A stretch of 45,467 nt of DNA from an uncultured Oligoflexales bacterium (GTDB lineage Bacteria; Bdellovibrionota_B; Oligoflexia; Oligoflexales; JAPPIL01): contig OY282437.1 in assembly GCA_958296095.1 (NCBI GenBank), positions 1 through 45,467 of the forward strand, written 5' to 3'. How positions within the stretch are numbered: the stretch's first letter is position 1; the number at the start of each line of letters is the position of its first letter. The notes beneath the pieces were generated by a model. That model saw only the letters and a list, made by a program, of their open reading frames with translations. It ran no database searches and was not told the origin of the DNA. Below are positions 1 through 7,638 of the stretch, piece by piece. The translations under genes and the position numbers were made by a program.

Positions 1-5
1 AATAG

Positions 6-257
6 TCATTCGTATCTAGCCCTCATATATTTAAGACAATATTTGGTGAGACTTGATAGGGGTGTCTTAAACTTGTATTGGTTGTAGTAATCTATGTTTA
101 TCTCCATGTGGATAGGTAGTCTGCCAACCCGACACAGATCATCCTTTTGCAACCTTAGGTGGTGCTGATCAGCCTCATCTAAGTCTTCAAACCCTGGCTT
201 ATCCAGGGGAACTATGAGTTCATATGGGTAAGGATCGTCAAGCTTTGGATTCATCAT
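6..257 (-). CDS. hypothetical 83-aa protein
   Basis: No family recognised. A longer frame opens at 317, but I place the start at the ATG-ATG pair at 257/254. An AAGGAG Shine-Dalgarno lies directly upstream, and this start overlaps the preceding gene by only about 20 nt. The product is acidic at the N-terminus (starts MMNPKLDDPYPYEL) and aromatic and basic at the C-terminus, with no membrane segment. Its TGA at 8-6 overlaps an ATG at 9-7 that starts the next gene across the circular junction, so it belongs to the leftward operon 888 to 44169. Confidence 0.6.
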   Translation of the reverse strand: MMNPKLDDPYPYELIVPLDKPGFEDLDEADQHHLRLQKDDLCRVGRLPIHMEINIDYYNQYKFKTPLSSLTKYCLKYMRARYE

Positions 258-888
258 CCCTCTCCTTGGGTCTATGACCATCGAGTTTAGTAAGATGACG
301 GAGCTTACCGTCCTCACACTCTACATATCCATGTAGCGTCACCTCATTCATTGTTACCTGTGGCATGTCCTTAATAACCTGTTTGCCTTTATCTTTAGGG
401 GGTCTGCCACGTTTGGGCTTGCTTGGCGAGCTATCACGGCCTAAATTATCACGCAATTCACGTTCTAACTTATCTATTTTCTCAAGATATTCCTGAGCTT
501 CCCGCCTTAACTTACCCATCACAGATCTATGATCTGCCTTCAATTCATTTATCATTTCTTTATGCTTCTTATCAGTCTGATACTGGTTATCGCGTAGTTG
601 TTCGGTATCTCGTCTATGTAGATTAACAATCTTCCTGAGTCTTTCATTCTCTAACTTCACCTCACTTAGCTCAACCTTATGGTCGCCTGTACGCGGTTCA
701 GCATGGCCAATATTAAAGGCTAGGTAATCGATGCCCTTACGCACCAATTGGCTAATTTTACCGCCTGTATCGGATGTGGATTTGGTGATGGATGACAGCA
801 CTGAGGCAACAAAATGGGCTATAAATACATAGCCCTCAAAAATAAATGTACCTGCATGATCGGTGACCGTCTGGAACCAGTCTAACAT
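238..888 (-). CDS. coiled-coil protein with AT-hook
   Basis: A 216-residue protein of unknown function. The first 45 residues contain a hydrophobic or amphipathic stretch (FIFEGYVFIAHFVASVLSS). Residues about 70-150 are heptad-like and charged, consistent with a coiled coil. The motif PKRGRPPK near residue 158 is a textbook AT-hook, which binds the minor groove of AT-rich DNA. A hydrophobic N-terminus with a DNA-binding tail suggests membrane-associated DNA binding, but that is inference. It is the first gene of the leftward operon that wraps through the junction, and it has a purine-rich GGGGGA Shine-Dalgarno. Confidence 0.6.
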   Translation of the reverse strand: MLDWFQTVTDHAGTFIFEGYVFIAHFVASVLSSITKSTSDTGGKISQLVRKGIDYLAFNIGHAEPRTGDHKVELSEVKLENERLRKIVNLHRRDTEQLRDNQYQTDKKHKEMINELKADHRSVMGKLRREAQEYLEKIDKLERELRDNLGRDSSPSKPKRGRPPKDKGKQVIKDMPQVTMNEVTLHGYVECEDGKLRHLTKLDGHRPKERDDESKA

Positions 889-919
889 GATGAAATTCCC
901 CCGTAAGACAAAAAGCCAA

Positions 920-946
920 CATATAATTATACCCTAGCTGCGTCAA
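920..946 (-). promoter_or_regulatory. possible leftward promoter for the 888 operon
   Basis: On the minus strand TTGACG (946-941) is followed after 15 nt by TATATG (925-920). A perfect TATAAT lies at 931-926, but only 9 nt from that -35 box. The region is AT-rich and divergent between 888 (-) and 989 (+). Spacing is imperfect, so the exact boxes are uncertain. Confidence 0.3.
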
Positions 947-960
947 TGACGAATATGATA

Positions 961-976
961 TGTAGCAATTGCTACA
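961..976. promoter_or_regulatory. 16-bp perfect palindrome, possible operator
   Basis: TGTAGCAATTGCTACA is a perfect 16-bp palindrome. It lies between the divergent genes and directly abuts the Shine-Dalgarno AAGGAGG of the nuclease gene at 989. That position fits a dimeric repressor site or an mRNA hairpin masking the ribosome site. Confidence 0.4.
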
Positions 977-988
977 AGGAGGCTCAGG

Positions 989-1393
989 ATGAAAAAAACA
1001 ACCGAGGCAGAATTACAACGCGAGATAATAGCACTATGCCGCGTCAGCAACAAAGAGTTAGTGCGGAATGTCTTTGCCCCCCTCAATGGTGTCCTACAAC
1101 GTACCCCCTGGGACACACAAAAGGCTAAGCTAATGGGCATGTTATCGGGCTTGCCTGACCTGTGTATGCCAACGCATGCGGGGTGCATCTGGGTTGAACT
1201 TAAAAGCCCAGGAAAAGAGAACAACATAAGCAAGAATCAGCATGCCATGATGCAACATCTCACAAATTTAGGTCATCAATGCTACATTGCGGCAACTATC
1301 GAGGATGCAATGCAGATATTTAATCTTGAGGCTATTAGGTCTGAACGCAGGCAGATTAAGGGCTTTGTTAAGGCTGGCCCCAACCATGAATAG
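989..1393 (+). CDS. VRR-NUC domain nuclease
   Basis: A 134-aa stand-alone VRR-NUC (PD-(D/E)XK superfamily) nuclease. The core is visible: an early helix with E8 and the QR-E-I pattern, then GLPDL around residue 54 carrying the metal-binding Asp, then WVELKSPG (the E-x-K of the catalytic motif) around residue 69, then a Q-x2-M-x2-L helix and a short C-terminal strand/helix. Phage members act as Holliday-junction or flap-type structure-specific nucleases; which substrate applies here is inference. The start has a strong AAGGAGG. It is transcribed alone, divergent from 888 and convergent with 1368-1757, and the two 3' ends overlap by 26 bp. Confidence 0.85.
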   Translation: MKKTTEAELQREIIALCRVSNKELVRNVFAPLNGVLQRTPWDTQKAKLMGMLSGLPDLCMPTHAGCIWVELKSPGKENNISKNQHAMMQHLTNLGHQCYIAATIEDAMQIFNLEAIRSERRQIKGFVKAGPNHE

Positions 1394-1757
1394 GATCTGA
1401 CATTTCCTTGACATGTTTGGCAGCACGTTTGACACACCGTTCTAACGATTGTGTATATTTTCTCCCCAAACGTCTATCAGACCATCCCATATCTACCCCC
1501 ATCATCTGGCATCTATCGTTAATGCCTTCTTTTGGTGATGGTTTGATAGCGAATCTCGCACCATATGGATAATCGAGAATGATAAAATAGGTGATGTCCG
1601 TGCCCTTATCAATAATTTCGAAGTGCATCTCCCTTGGGATGTATTTGACTAACCAATCATACAAACGTTGAGCAAACGTCATTTCATCCTTATCGCACAA
1701 TTCGATATCATAAAGACCATTTACGCCTATTCGGGCTAAGCCCTTATTAAATGACAT
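1368..1757 (-). CDS. hypothetical 129-aa protein
   Basis: No family recognised. It is a soluble alpha/beta-looking protein with a hydrophobic strand pattern in the middle (DITYFIILDYPYG, residues about 53-65) and a basic C-terminal helix. Last gene of the leftward run starting at 2531; its start overlaps the preceding gene by 11 nt. The 3' end overlaps the convergent nuclease gene. Confidence 0.55.
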   Translation of the reverse strand: MSFNKGLARIGVNGLYDIELCDKDEMTFAQRLYDWLVKYIPREMHFEIIDKGTDITYFIILDYPYGARFAIKPSPKEGINDRCQMMGVDMGWSDRRLGRKYTQSLERCVKRAAKHVKEMSDPIHGWGQP

Positions 1758-1962
1758 CCGAATCCTTTTCGTATTTAGCTACGATCTTGCGTATCATCGC
1801 GATGGTGTCTACATGTTCCTGCGCCTTGCCATCGGTGCACACTAAATATTCGGATAAACCTGTCGCATCCCGCACCTTGTCAGATAGGTAGACCTTATCG
1901 CCAGGTTCGTAGGTATGTTTAGCTGCCTGCCAATTGCAACTACTTTTGTTCTGTGGCATCAC
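1747..1962 (-). CDS. hypothetical 71-aa protein
   Basis: No family recognised. Residues 19-30 (YEPGDKVYLSDK) resemble the start of small SH3-like barrel folds, but this is weak. It overlaps both neighbours (23 nt upstream, 11 nt downstream), which supports co-translation in the 2531 to 1368 operon. Confidence 0.5.
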   Translation of the reverse strand: MMPQNKSSCNWQAAKHTYEPGDKVYLSDKVRDATGLSEYLVCTDGKAQEHVDTIAMIRKIVAKYEKDSDVI

Positions 1963-2179
1963 GGATACCCCTTTCTATTGCCTCCTCGAGAGTTTCTGGC
2001 GTTTTACTGGGCTGAAGTTCGTATGTCTCGACCTTAACCTTACCTTTGGTGCGGATGAGTAGCTCGTGTGTCACACCATCCTCAAATTTTGTGTGTTCAA
2101 CTGCTCCCTCATCACTCAGTATAAGTGTAACTGCGCCACCTTTCTTCCCCACAAACCATAGATCTGTCTTGTCACTCAT
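1940..2179 (-). CDS. hypothetical 79-aa protein
   Basis: No family recognised. Residues 1-50 alternate hydrophobic and polar residues in a beta-strand-like pattern. The C-terminus is an acidic helix (ETLEEAIERGIRDATEQ). Second gene of the leftward operon, 22 nt after the gene ending at 2202 and overlapping the next by 23 nt. Confidence 0.5.
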   Translation of the reverse strand: MSDKTDLWFVGKKGGAVTLILSDEGAVEHTKFEDGVTHELLIRTKGKVKVETYELQPSKTPETLEEAIERGIRDATEQK

Positions 2180-2201
2180 CTTATTGTGTCCCTTCTCTTA
2201 G

Positions 2202-2531
2202 TCATTTTGTGTCTCTTAACGTCATGTGTACCGCTGGATGGTCTAGATCTCCCATAGCAGCCAACTCATCGTATTTCTTCGCCTTTTTACGATCCTCCTG
2301 TATCTCAGCATATCTCTTATCATGGATTTTCTTGGGTTCGCCTTCCACTGTCCTATCCAACCCCCCAACTGGCTCACCCCCCGGCCAAATAAGCTTAGCA
2401 TCTAAGACTGCGTCGGCCCTCTTGACGTGGAACGTTATCCGATCGCCAGCCTTTAAAATGTGATAGAATCTCTCTTCGAACACTGTATCCTCCTGATTAT
2501 TAACGACAATCCGACGTGTATCATTTCCCAC
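2202..2531 (-). CDS. hypothetical 109-aa protein
   Basis: No family recognised. The N-terminal half looks beta-rich. Residues about 68-92 form a basic/acidic helix (KIHDKRYAEIQEDRKKAKKY). First gene of the leftward operon 2531 to 1368, just downstream of the candidate promoter at 2553-2580. Confidence 0.5.
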   Translation of the reverse strand: MGNDTRRIVVNNQEDTVFEERFYHILKAGDRITFHVKRADAVLDAKLIWPGGEPVGGLDRTVEGEPKKIHDKRYAEIQEDRKKAKKYDELAAMGDLDHPAVHMTLRDTK

Positions 2532-2552
2532 TGGTTATTGCCACAGGTTTGG

Positions 2553-2580
2553 GTTATAAAGCTTGGGCTAATTAAGTAAA
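2553..2580 (-). promoter_or_regulatory. candidate leftward promoter
   Basis: On the minus strand TTTACT (2580-2575) and TATAAC (2558-2553) are separated by 16 nt, about 20 nt upstream of the start at 2531. A 7-bp inverted repeat GCTAATT (2567-2573) / AATTAGC (2584-2590) straddles the -35 box and could be an operator. Confidence 0.45.
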
Positions 2581-2657
2581 GAGAATTAGCTGATTGAGGT
2601 CCCCCCCATGGTGTTGTTGGTTGCATTGTGTGGGGGATTAATGATATTTAGCGGAAT

Positions 2658-2700
2658 GTGTCTGGGGAGACACGCAGTGCCCCCACCGTGAGGTGGGGGC
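2658..2700 (+). promoter_or_regulatory. tandem hairpins in the 5' leader of gene 2724
   Basis: Two adjacent perfect hairpins lie just upstream of the ribosome site of gene 2724. The first is GTGTCT-GGGG-AGACAC (2658-2673). The second is GCCCCCACC-GTGA-GGTGGGGGC (2679-2700), with a 9-bp GC stem and a GNRA-type tetraloop. Neither is followed by a U-run, so a simple intrinsic terminator is unlikely. Confidence 0.5.
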
Positions 2701-2723
2701 GACGAATCATAAAAGGAGTTATT

Positions 2724-2954
2724 ATGCGCACTTACAGCGGCCACCCCATCGGAGACACTGAATTACATGTGTGGATAGTTGAACGTGATGATAAAGTCCA
2801 GGTGGAATTCAGCGAACCCGCATATATCGAATTCAATCAAGATAACGATAGAGAATATACAATGAAAATCCGCACCAAGCCTGGTGCATCAATAAATGCC
2901 AAGACAGTCAAGCCCCCTAGTCCGCCAAGATTTGCCGATAACGACATCAGCTAA
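2724..2954 (+). CDS. hypothetical 76-aa protein
   Basis: No family recognised. An earlier in-frame ATG exists at 2658 but lies in the hairpin leader. The ATG at 2724 has an AAAAGGAG Shine-Dalgarno at 2711-2718 and is preferred. The first 55 residues look like a small beta protein; the tail is Pro/Ser-rich (KPPSPPRF). It is a single-gene rightward unit between two leftward units. Confidence 0.55.
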   Translation: MRTYSGHPIGDTELHVWIVERDDKVQVEFSEPAYIEFNQDNDREYTMKIRTKPGASINAKTVKPPSPPRFADNDIS

Positions 2955-3016
2955 CGCAGGACCAAAGTCATCAAAGCTTACGGTTTGTAAGTTATCCCAT
3001 GGGTCCATGATCTACC

Positions 3017-3048
3017 CTGTTAATGCTCGCCAAACACTATCAAGGCTA
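3017..3048. repeat. direct repeat R1: remnant of fibre-gene 3' end
   Basis: These 32 bp match 3851-3882 at 28 of 32 positions. Read on the minus strand they encode DSVWRALTG followed by TAG, almost the same as the fibre C-terminus DSAWRALTG followed by TGA. A stop lies only six codons upstream in that frame, so this is a short remnant and not a gene. Confidence 0.7.
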
Positions 3049-3060
3049 ACAAAGATTCAA

Positions 3061-3849
3061 CTAATTCTTAAAATTGCGGACGATTACCTCGCCATCGGTA
3101 GGCATTGCCCCGAGGCCGCGGCCCCTTGAGCGGGTTGGAGGGGGTCGCGCGATGCGAGTTAAATGATACCCGTCGTATAGTGACTGTACGACTTTATGAT
3201 GCCCCAAACTTAAAATAAAATACGAACCTTTTTTGTTGACCTTATCGCAAAATAATTTGAGGTCATAGTGATCTTGCAAATCAAATTTAGTGCTGTAAGT
3301 GTGGTGTTGACCGAAAAAGGGGGGATCAAAATAATACAAAGAATTTTTTCGAATGGGTGTAGAGCGAAAACAGGTCAGACTGATATCTGCGTTTTGTAGG
3401 GCAGCAGACAGAGATTGGAACGGTCGCGGCATGCGCGCATTTTTAGCAGGGAGAATTGCCGCACCCCTCCCGGAGTAGAGAGAAAAGTTCTGCAAGAATA
3501 TGAACGCTGCCGCTTTTTGTAGCGGATCGGTTATGTCATTGTAACCATCCCTCACCTCGCGCCAGTAGGCGCGGCGGTCATGGAATTTACGCACGTTGTC
3601 TATGCACAGATTAGTTAAGGCTACGTGGTTATCGCGTATCTGTATTAACGTATTAATAACATTCGGACATGTGTCACTAATCCAAGCTTGCGTCGGCCGC
3701 ACCTGCGCAAGATAAAAAAATGCCGCACCACCACCTACAAATGGTTCGTAGTATCGATTAAAGCTTGGCGCCTCCTGGTTGTCCGGGAACAAATATTTGA
3801 GCACCCCAGATTTACCACCGACATACTGGAATGCTATCTGCCTGGTCAT
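3061..3849 (-). CDS. dam: DNA adenine N6-methyltransferase, Dam/D12 class
   Basis: A 262-aa member of the D12 class, which transfers a methyl group from SAM to N6 of adenine. SAM-binding motif I is EPFVGGGAAFF (residues 35-45), preceded by QYVGGKS near the N-terminus as in Dam proteins. Catalytic motif IV is DPPF (175-178), in place of the usual DPPY. I start at the ATG at 3849, which overlaps the fibre stop as ATGA; a TTG at 3867 is an alternative. A phage methyltransferase at the distal end of the late operon plausibly protects phage DNA from host restriction; the target site cannot be read from sequence. The gene sits between two copies of the fibre-gene 3' end. Confidence 0.88.
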   Translation of the reverse strand: MTRQIAFQYVGGKSGVLKYLFPDNQEAPSFNRYYEPFVGGGAAFFYLAQVRPTQAWISDTCPNVINTLIQIRDNHVALTNLCIDNVRKFHDRRAYWREVRDGYNDITDPLQKAAAFIFLQNFSLYSGRGAAILPAKNARMPRPFQSLSAALQNADISLTCFRSTPIRKNSLYYFDPPFFGQHHTYSTKFDLQDHYDLKLFCDKVNKKGSYFILSLGHHKVVQSLYDGYHLTRIARPPPTRSRGRGLGAMPTDGEVIVRNFKN

Positions 3850-6800
3850 CCCGTTAATGCTCGCCAAGCACTATCAACGTTAGGTGGCTGAGTATCAGAT
3901 GCCACACGCGGTGTCAAACATTTGTAGAATATGTTGCTATGTAACACCTCATCGGCGATAGCATACACACCAGCTGTCCAAACTCCCTTAAACATTCGCG
4001 GAGCACGCGACAACAAATCATCTACAGTCACATAACGCGGTTCATCGGCTGTAGTTGACTCATCCGATATAGCTAGATGATCATCACCAGCTATTTCAAC
4101 AGCTGGTAATCTTGCAGCCAATTCATGTATGTCTGGCTCGGTAATTGTTCGCCAACGTGTGCGCCAATCAGTCGCTAGATAAGGACCATTTGTTGGACTG
4201 GACGTGTGGGGTAGGATACAAATAGCAACACCATCAACACCACCTGTGGTCTCGGCAACCATATCACCGGCTGCATACGCAACACCAACTGCCCATGGTC
4301 CTTGCCATGATTGACGTGTCTGTGTTGGCGCGTCGCTTGGCGACCATGAAACACCCAGGAAAACAGTAGCAGTAAAGTTCTGTTGCGTCCCTCCTGGGGA
4401 TGCCACTACATAGTTAAGAAAATAACCCAACTGGTTAGATGAATTTTTCGCTAGATGAAGATGCACAGACCCTAGTTTGGTTGTGCCATTGTATATATCG
4501 ACACCATTCTCGACCTGCAATGCAGTGCCTGTAACATCCGCGGTTGTATATGTAGCTAGACTCTTCAACGCGGATGCGAATAGTGTTCCATCGATGCGGT
4601 ATGTGTCGGTTGTGTCAGACGTAAAACCAAGTGTGCCAGTAGATCGTGTGCCGATTGCAAGCGTGGCTTCAATCGTAAACACACCATGTTGCACATCATC
4701 AAGGTCAAATACGGGGTTGAATAGGGTTACTGCATTAATTACTTGATGAGTTGTCCTTGTGACATTCAAACCCTGGCCATATTCGTCCATGATGAGATGA
4801 CTAAAGCGGTTGTTAATGTTCCCTGATATGGCAGACACATCCAACCACGGTTTGGGAAGTGTACGTAGTCTGCCAAGGATGTCATTAGCCGTAAGAGCAA
4901 ACCACGTATGCCAATAATTACCATCCCATACGTATGTGTGTGGTGGGTATGTAATGTCCGGCCATACCTTAACACCATTAGCTAAGGTGACCTGCACTTG
5001 GTATGTGCTACCGGCAGGGATGGGGTTAGTTGCGACTGCATTGGTAGACACATATATGTGTGTTGTGCCACCACTAACAGGACGTAACGTATATGTTGTG
5101 CCTCCAATGGTTACATCCCTTAACGCCTGAGGGACTGTACCGGTAAAAACAACCAGATGTCGTCTGTAAGGTGCGTAGTTAACATTGTTGTTGTCATACC
5201 ACAGGATGCCTGTGACAAGACCGCTAGGTTTATCAATGCTGCCAATAGGTGCAGCAGACTGGTAGTAACCTGTATTGTGATTGCCTGTACCTGATGTAAT
5301 GACCGCGTGTGTCGCTAGTGTTATTTCCTTTAACAGATCAAATTGATCGCCAAGCATTGGCGCTGGAGGGAATGTATTGCCAGCCCTAGACGCACCTATC
5401 TTAACCGTAAGTGTGTCCGCACTATCGTCCTTAGCAACATCTATACCCCTACCACCTACAACAATGTCTTTGGCTTGTGTGTATACCTCCGCCTTAGTCG
5501 GCGCGTGACCTCCTGAGGTAATTGTTGCTAACTCGTAGCCTGTTTTGTCCGACTTAAGACGTAGGACTTGTCCAACAATAGCGGCAACTTTATCTGCGGT
5601 GGTGGGGAAACCATTGATGTCACTGTCATTTAGTTCCTCCCATGTGGGACTTGAATTTCGTCTAAACAGAACATCGCCATCAGTACCATTGTCGGGGACG
5701 AAGTTATCCTTATCTAGTGGCTCAAATACGGATAGGATGACTGTATCACCCACGTTTCCAATGTCGGGAGTGCCATCCCAAAAGTAAGAATCACCAGCTG
5801 CATCTTCCACATACTTAGCATCACCAAGTGCTAGACGTGTTGTGCCTATTTGTATGTGGTATCTTTTTATATCGTTTCTGTGATTGCCAGGGGTAATGGT
5901 GAGAAGAAATTGTTTCTGACCAGCCGTTTCGTGGAAGACATATGTAATGGTGAAAGTTGACGACGCTACCGTGAAATTTAGACCTAAATTGACGATACCA
6001 ACGCCAGGATTACCTGACCCTACACTGCCTGGGTTAGGATCTGACACAAGTGTAAATGCCTGTGACGCAATAACATCTACCGCACTATTCTTGTCTTCCG
6101 CCGCGATGAGGGCTTGGATGTCTGGTTTGTTTTTGACGTAACTATCTTGTGTGTTGTCTGTGATGTCCCAGTCGGACTGTACATTTACCTCAGCTCCAGC
6201 AGCGATTCCGTTAAGCTTTGTCTCGTAAGCACTTGTAAATGGATTCGCGACCCCTGCTGGCATGGTCTGGCTACCATTACCGCGCATCGTCCCGTCAAAA
6301 TGTATGGTAGTAACTTGTCCGCCACTATTGATAACGGGTTTGTTTTGGATAAAAGCATCGGATGTTGGGTCGTGTTCGTTCCAATTTGATTTGACATTTA
6401 CCTGTGCACCTTCGGCAATCCCATCTAGCTTAGCTTCATCGGCATCGGTGAAGGGGTTAGTGACTGAAAGTTCATACTCAACACCATCGCCATCCATTGT
6501 CTCGTCTGAAAGTATGTGTTGGATGATATAAGGTTTGTTCTTAATGAATGCAGGAGACGAAGTGCTACCTTCATTCCAATCTGATTGTACGTTAACTTGT
6601 GCACCTGCCTCTATGCCTTGTAGTTTTGTTTCATAGGCAGATGTGAATGGTATCTTTAGTCCCAGTGGATTAGAAGCAGAACCGTGACCAGTAAAATCAG
6701 TAGTAGTAGAAACACTTACAATCTCCCCTTGTGCATTGATGAGTGGTTTGTTCTTTATGTACGAGTCACTAGTTGCATCTTGTTGATTCCAGTTTGCCTG

Positions 6801-7223
6801 TACGTTGACCTCAGCACCTGCTGCAACGCTATCTAACTTTGTTTTATCCGCCTCGGTAAAGGCTACACCTCCACTTGTCACTGTATTTCCTCCGCTTTGT
6901 GATGGGGACGTACGTGACACCGCAACATCCTCAAGATTGTATCGTGCGTCTCCAGGTATGCTCACCAGTTGTAATAGTATACGGCTATCGGTCATAAGAC
7001 GTATTTGATAACGCGTGTCCGCGAGTGTGCCTGTGTTGGGTTCTAGGGTTAGTGTGTAACTACCGCGTGGTGATTCAACTGCCTCAATTCTTCCTGCAAA
7101 TGATTCACCTGGTGCTACACCCCATATAGGGTTACCCTCAAGGTCAATTAGCTCAGCCGTTATCTGTGCACCATATATTGGCGCACTATTGGGATATTTA
7201 GGATGTATGTTCAGTGTGGCCAT
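3846..7223 (-). CDS. tail fibre/collar protein with four IxNKP repeats
   Basis: A 1125-aa structural protein. Four repeats at about residues 128, 203, 270 and 341 follow the pattern K-L-x-G-I-x2-GA-x-VNV-Q-x-W-N ... D-x-[YF]-[IV]-x-NKP, a motif common in phage tail collar fibres and related bacterial surface proteins. The N-terminal 100 residues look beta-rich and may be the virion anchor. The C-terminal 200 residues contain two aromatic W-x-Y-x-GD-x-V modules resembling carbohydrate-binding modules (CBM5/12-like). Role: adhesion to the host surface. It starts inside the preceding gene (26-nt overlap) with a GGGAGG Shine-Dalgarno and ends in an ATGA overlap with the methyltransferase. Confidence 0.85.
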   Translation of the reverse strand: MATLNIHPKYPNSAPIYGAQITAELIDLEGNPIWGVAPGESFAGRIEAVESPRGSYTLTLEPNTGTLADTRYQIRLMTDSRILLQLVSIPGDARYNLEDVAVSRTSPSQSGGNTVTSGGVAFTEADKTKLDSVAAGAEVNVQANWNQQDATSDSYIKNKPLINAQGEIVSVSTTTDFTGHGSASNPLGLKIPFTSAYETKLQGIEAGAQVNVQSDWNEGSTSSPAFIKNKPYIIQHILSDETMDGDGVEYELSVTNPFTDADEAKLDGIAEGAQVNVKSNWNEHDPTSDAFIQNKPVINSGGQVTTIHFDGTMRGNGSQTMPAGVANPFTSAYETKLNGIAAGAEVNVQSDWDITDNTQDSYVKNKPDIQALIAAEDKNSAVDVIASQAFTLVSDPNPGSVGSGNPGVGIVNLGLNFTVASSTFTITYVFHETAGQKQFLLTITPGNHRNDIKRYHIQIGTTRLALGDAKYVEDAAGDSYFWDGTPDIGNVGDTVILSVFEPLDKDNFVPDNGTDGDVLFRRNSSPTWEELNDSDINGFPTTADKVAAIVGQVLRLKSDKTGYELATITSGGHAPTKAEVYTQAKDIVVGGRGIDVAKDDSADTLTVKIGASRAGNTFPPAPMLGDQFDLLKEITLATHAVITSGTGNHNTGYYQSAAPIGSIDKPSGLVTGILWYDNNNVNYAPYRRHLVVFTGTVPQALRDVTIGGTTYTLRPVSGGTTHIYVSTNAVATNPIPAGSTYQVQVTLANGVKVWPDITYPPHTYVWDGNYWHTWFALTANDILGRLRTLPKPWLDVSAISGNINNRFSHLIMDEYGQGLNVTRTTHQVINAVTLFNPVFDLDDVQHGVFTIEATLAIGTRSTGTLGFTSDTTDTYRIDGTLFASALKSLATYTTADVTGTALQVENGVDIYNGTTKLGSVHLHLAKNSSNQLGYFLNYVVASPGGTQQNFTATVFLGVSWSPSDAPTQTRQSWQGPWAVGVAYAAGDMVAETTGGVDGVAICILPHTSSPTNGPYLATDWRTRWRTITEPDIHELAARLPAVEIAGDDHLAISDESTTADEPRYVTVDDLLSRAPRMFKGVWTAGVYAIADEVLHSNIFYKCLTPRVASDTQPPNVDSAWRALTG
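3851..3882. repeat. direct repeat R2: 3' end of fibre gene
   Basis: Partner of the repeat at 3017-3048. It encodes the last residues of the 1125-aa fibre protein. The two copies flank the methyltransferase gene, 834 bp apart. Confidence 0.7.
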
Positions 7224-7629
7224 AGGCGTAACCCTCCCCGCGTACTATTGTTGTCTTTGTCTTAGGCTCGATAGACCATCCACACTTATCGCATGTTGTT
7301 GGTGGTATCAAATTTAAATCGCAGATTGACCACACGTTCATTAGGGGATGTGGTGGTTTGCATACATGTTCGTGTGTGACGGTGGTTTTGAATTCGTTGC
7401 CAAGAACAGACCAATATTTATTCTTGTCCTTCTTGTCAATGCCAACCCATTCGTTTTTAACCAGGTCGTAGACCATGTCGAGATCGTCATCGTTATCTAA
7501 TTCTTGTATAAAAAATGTAGTGTCCTTAATCTCGTTATTCTTGTCAAGATCCACCCATTTCTTGTTACGCCAGTCGTATACCTGGTCGTAATCGTATTCG
7601 CCATCCAAACAATTTCCGTCGTATGTCAT
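7198..7629 (-). CDS. hypothetical 143-aa protein with CxxC motif
   Basis: No family recognised. The acidic N-terminal half has two copies of a YD-x2-[KN]-x-W-V-[DG]-[LI]-D unit (residues about 17-28 and 54-65). The second half has HEHVC, a later Cys, and CDKCGW, which together could bind a metal ion. It sits between two fibre genes, so a virion or fibre-assembly role is plausible, but this is inferred from position only. Confidence 0.55.
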   Translation of the reverse strand: MTYDGNCLDGEYDYDQVYDWRNKKWVDLDKNNEIKDTTFFIQELDNDDDLDMVYDLVKNEWVGIDKKDKNKYWSVLGNEFKTTVTHEHVCKPPHPLMNVWSICDLNLIPPTTCDKCGWSIEPKTKTTIVRGEGYAYGHTEHTS

Positions 7630-7638
7630 GTGTTGCTC

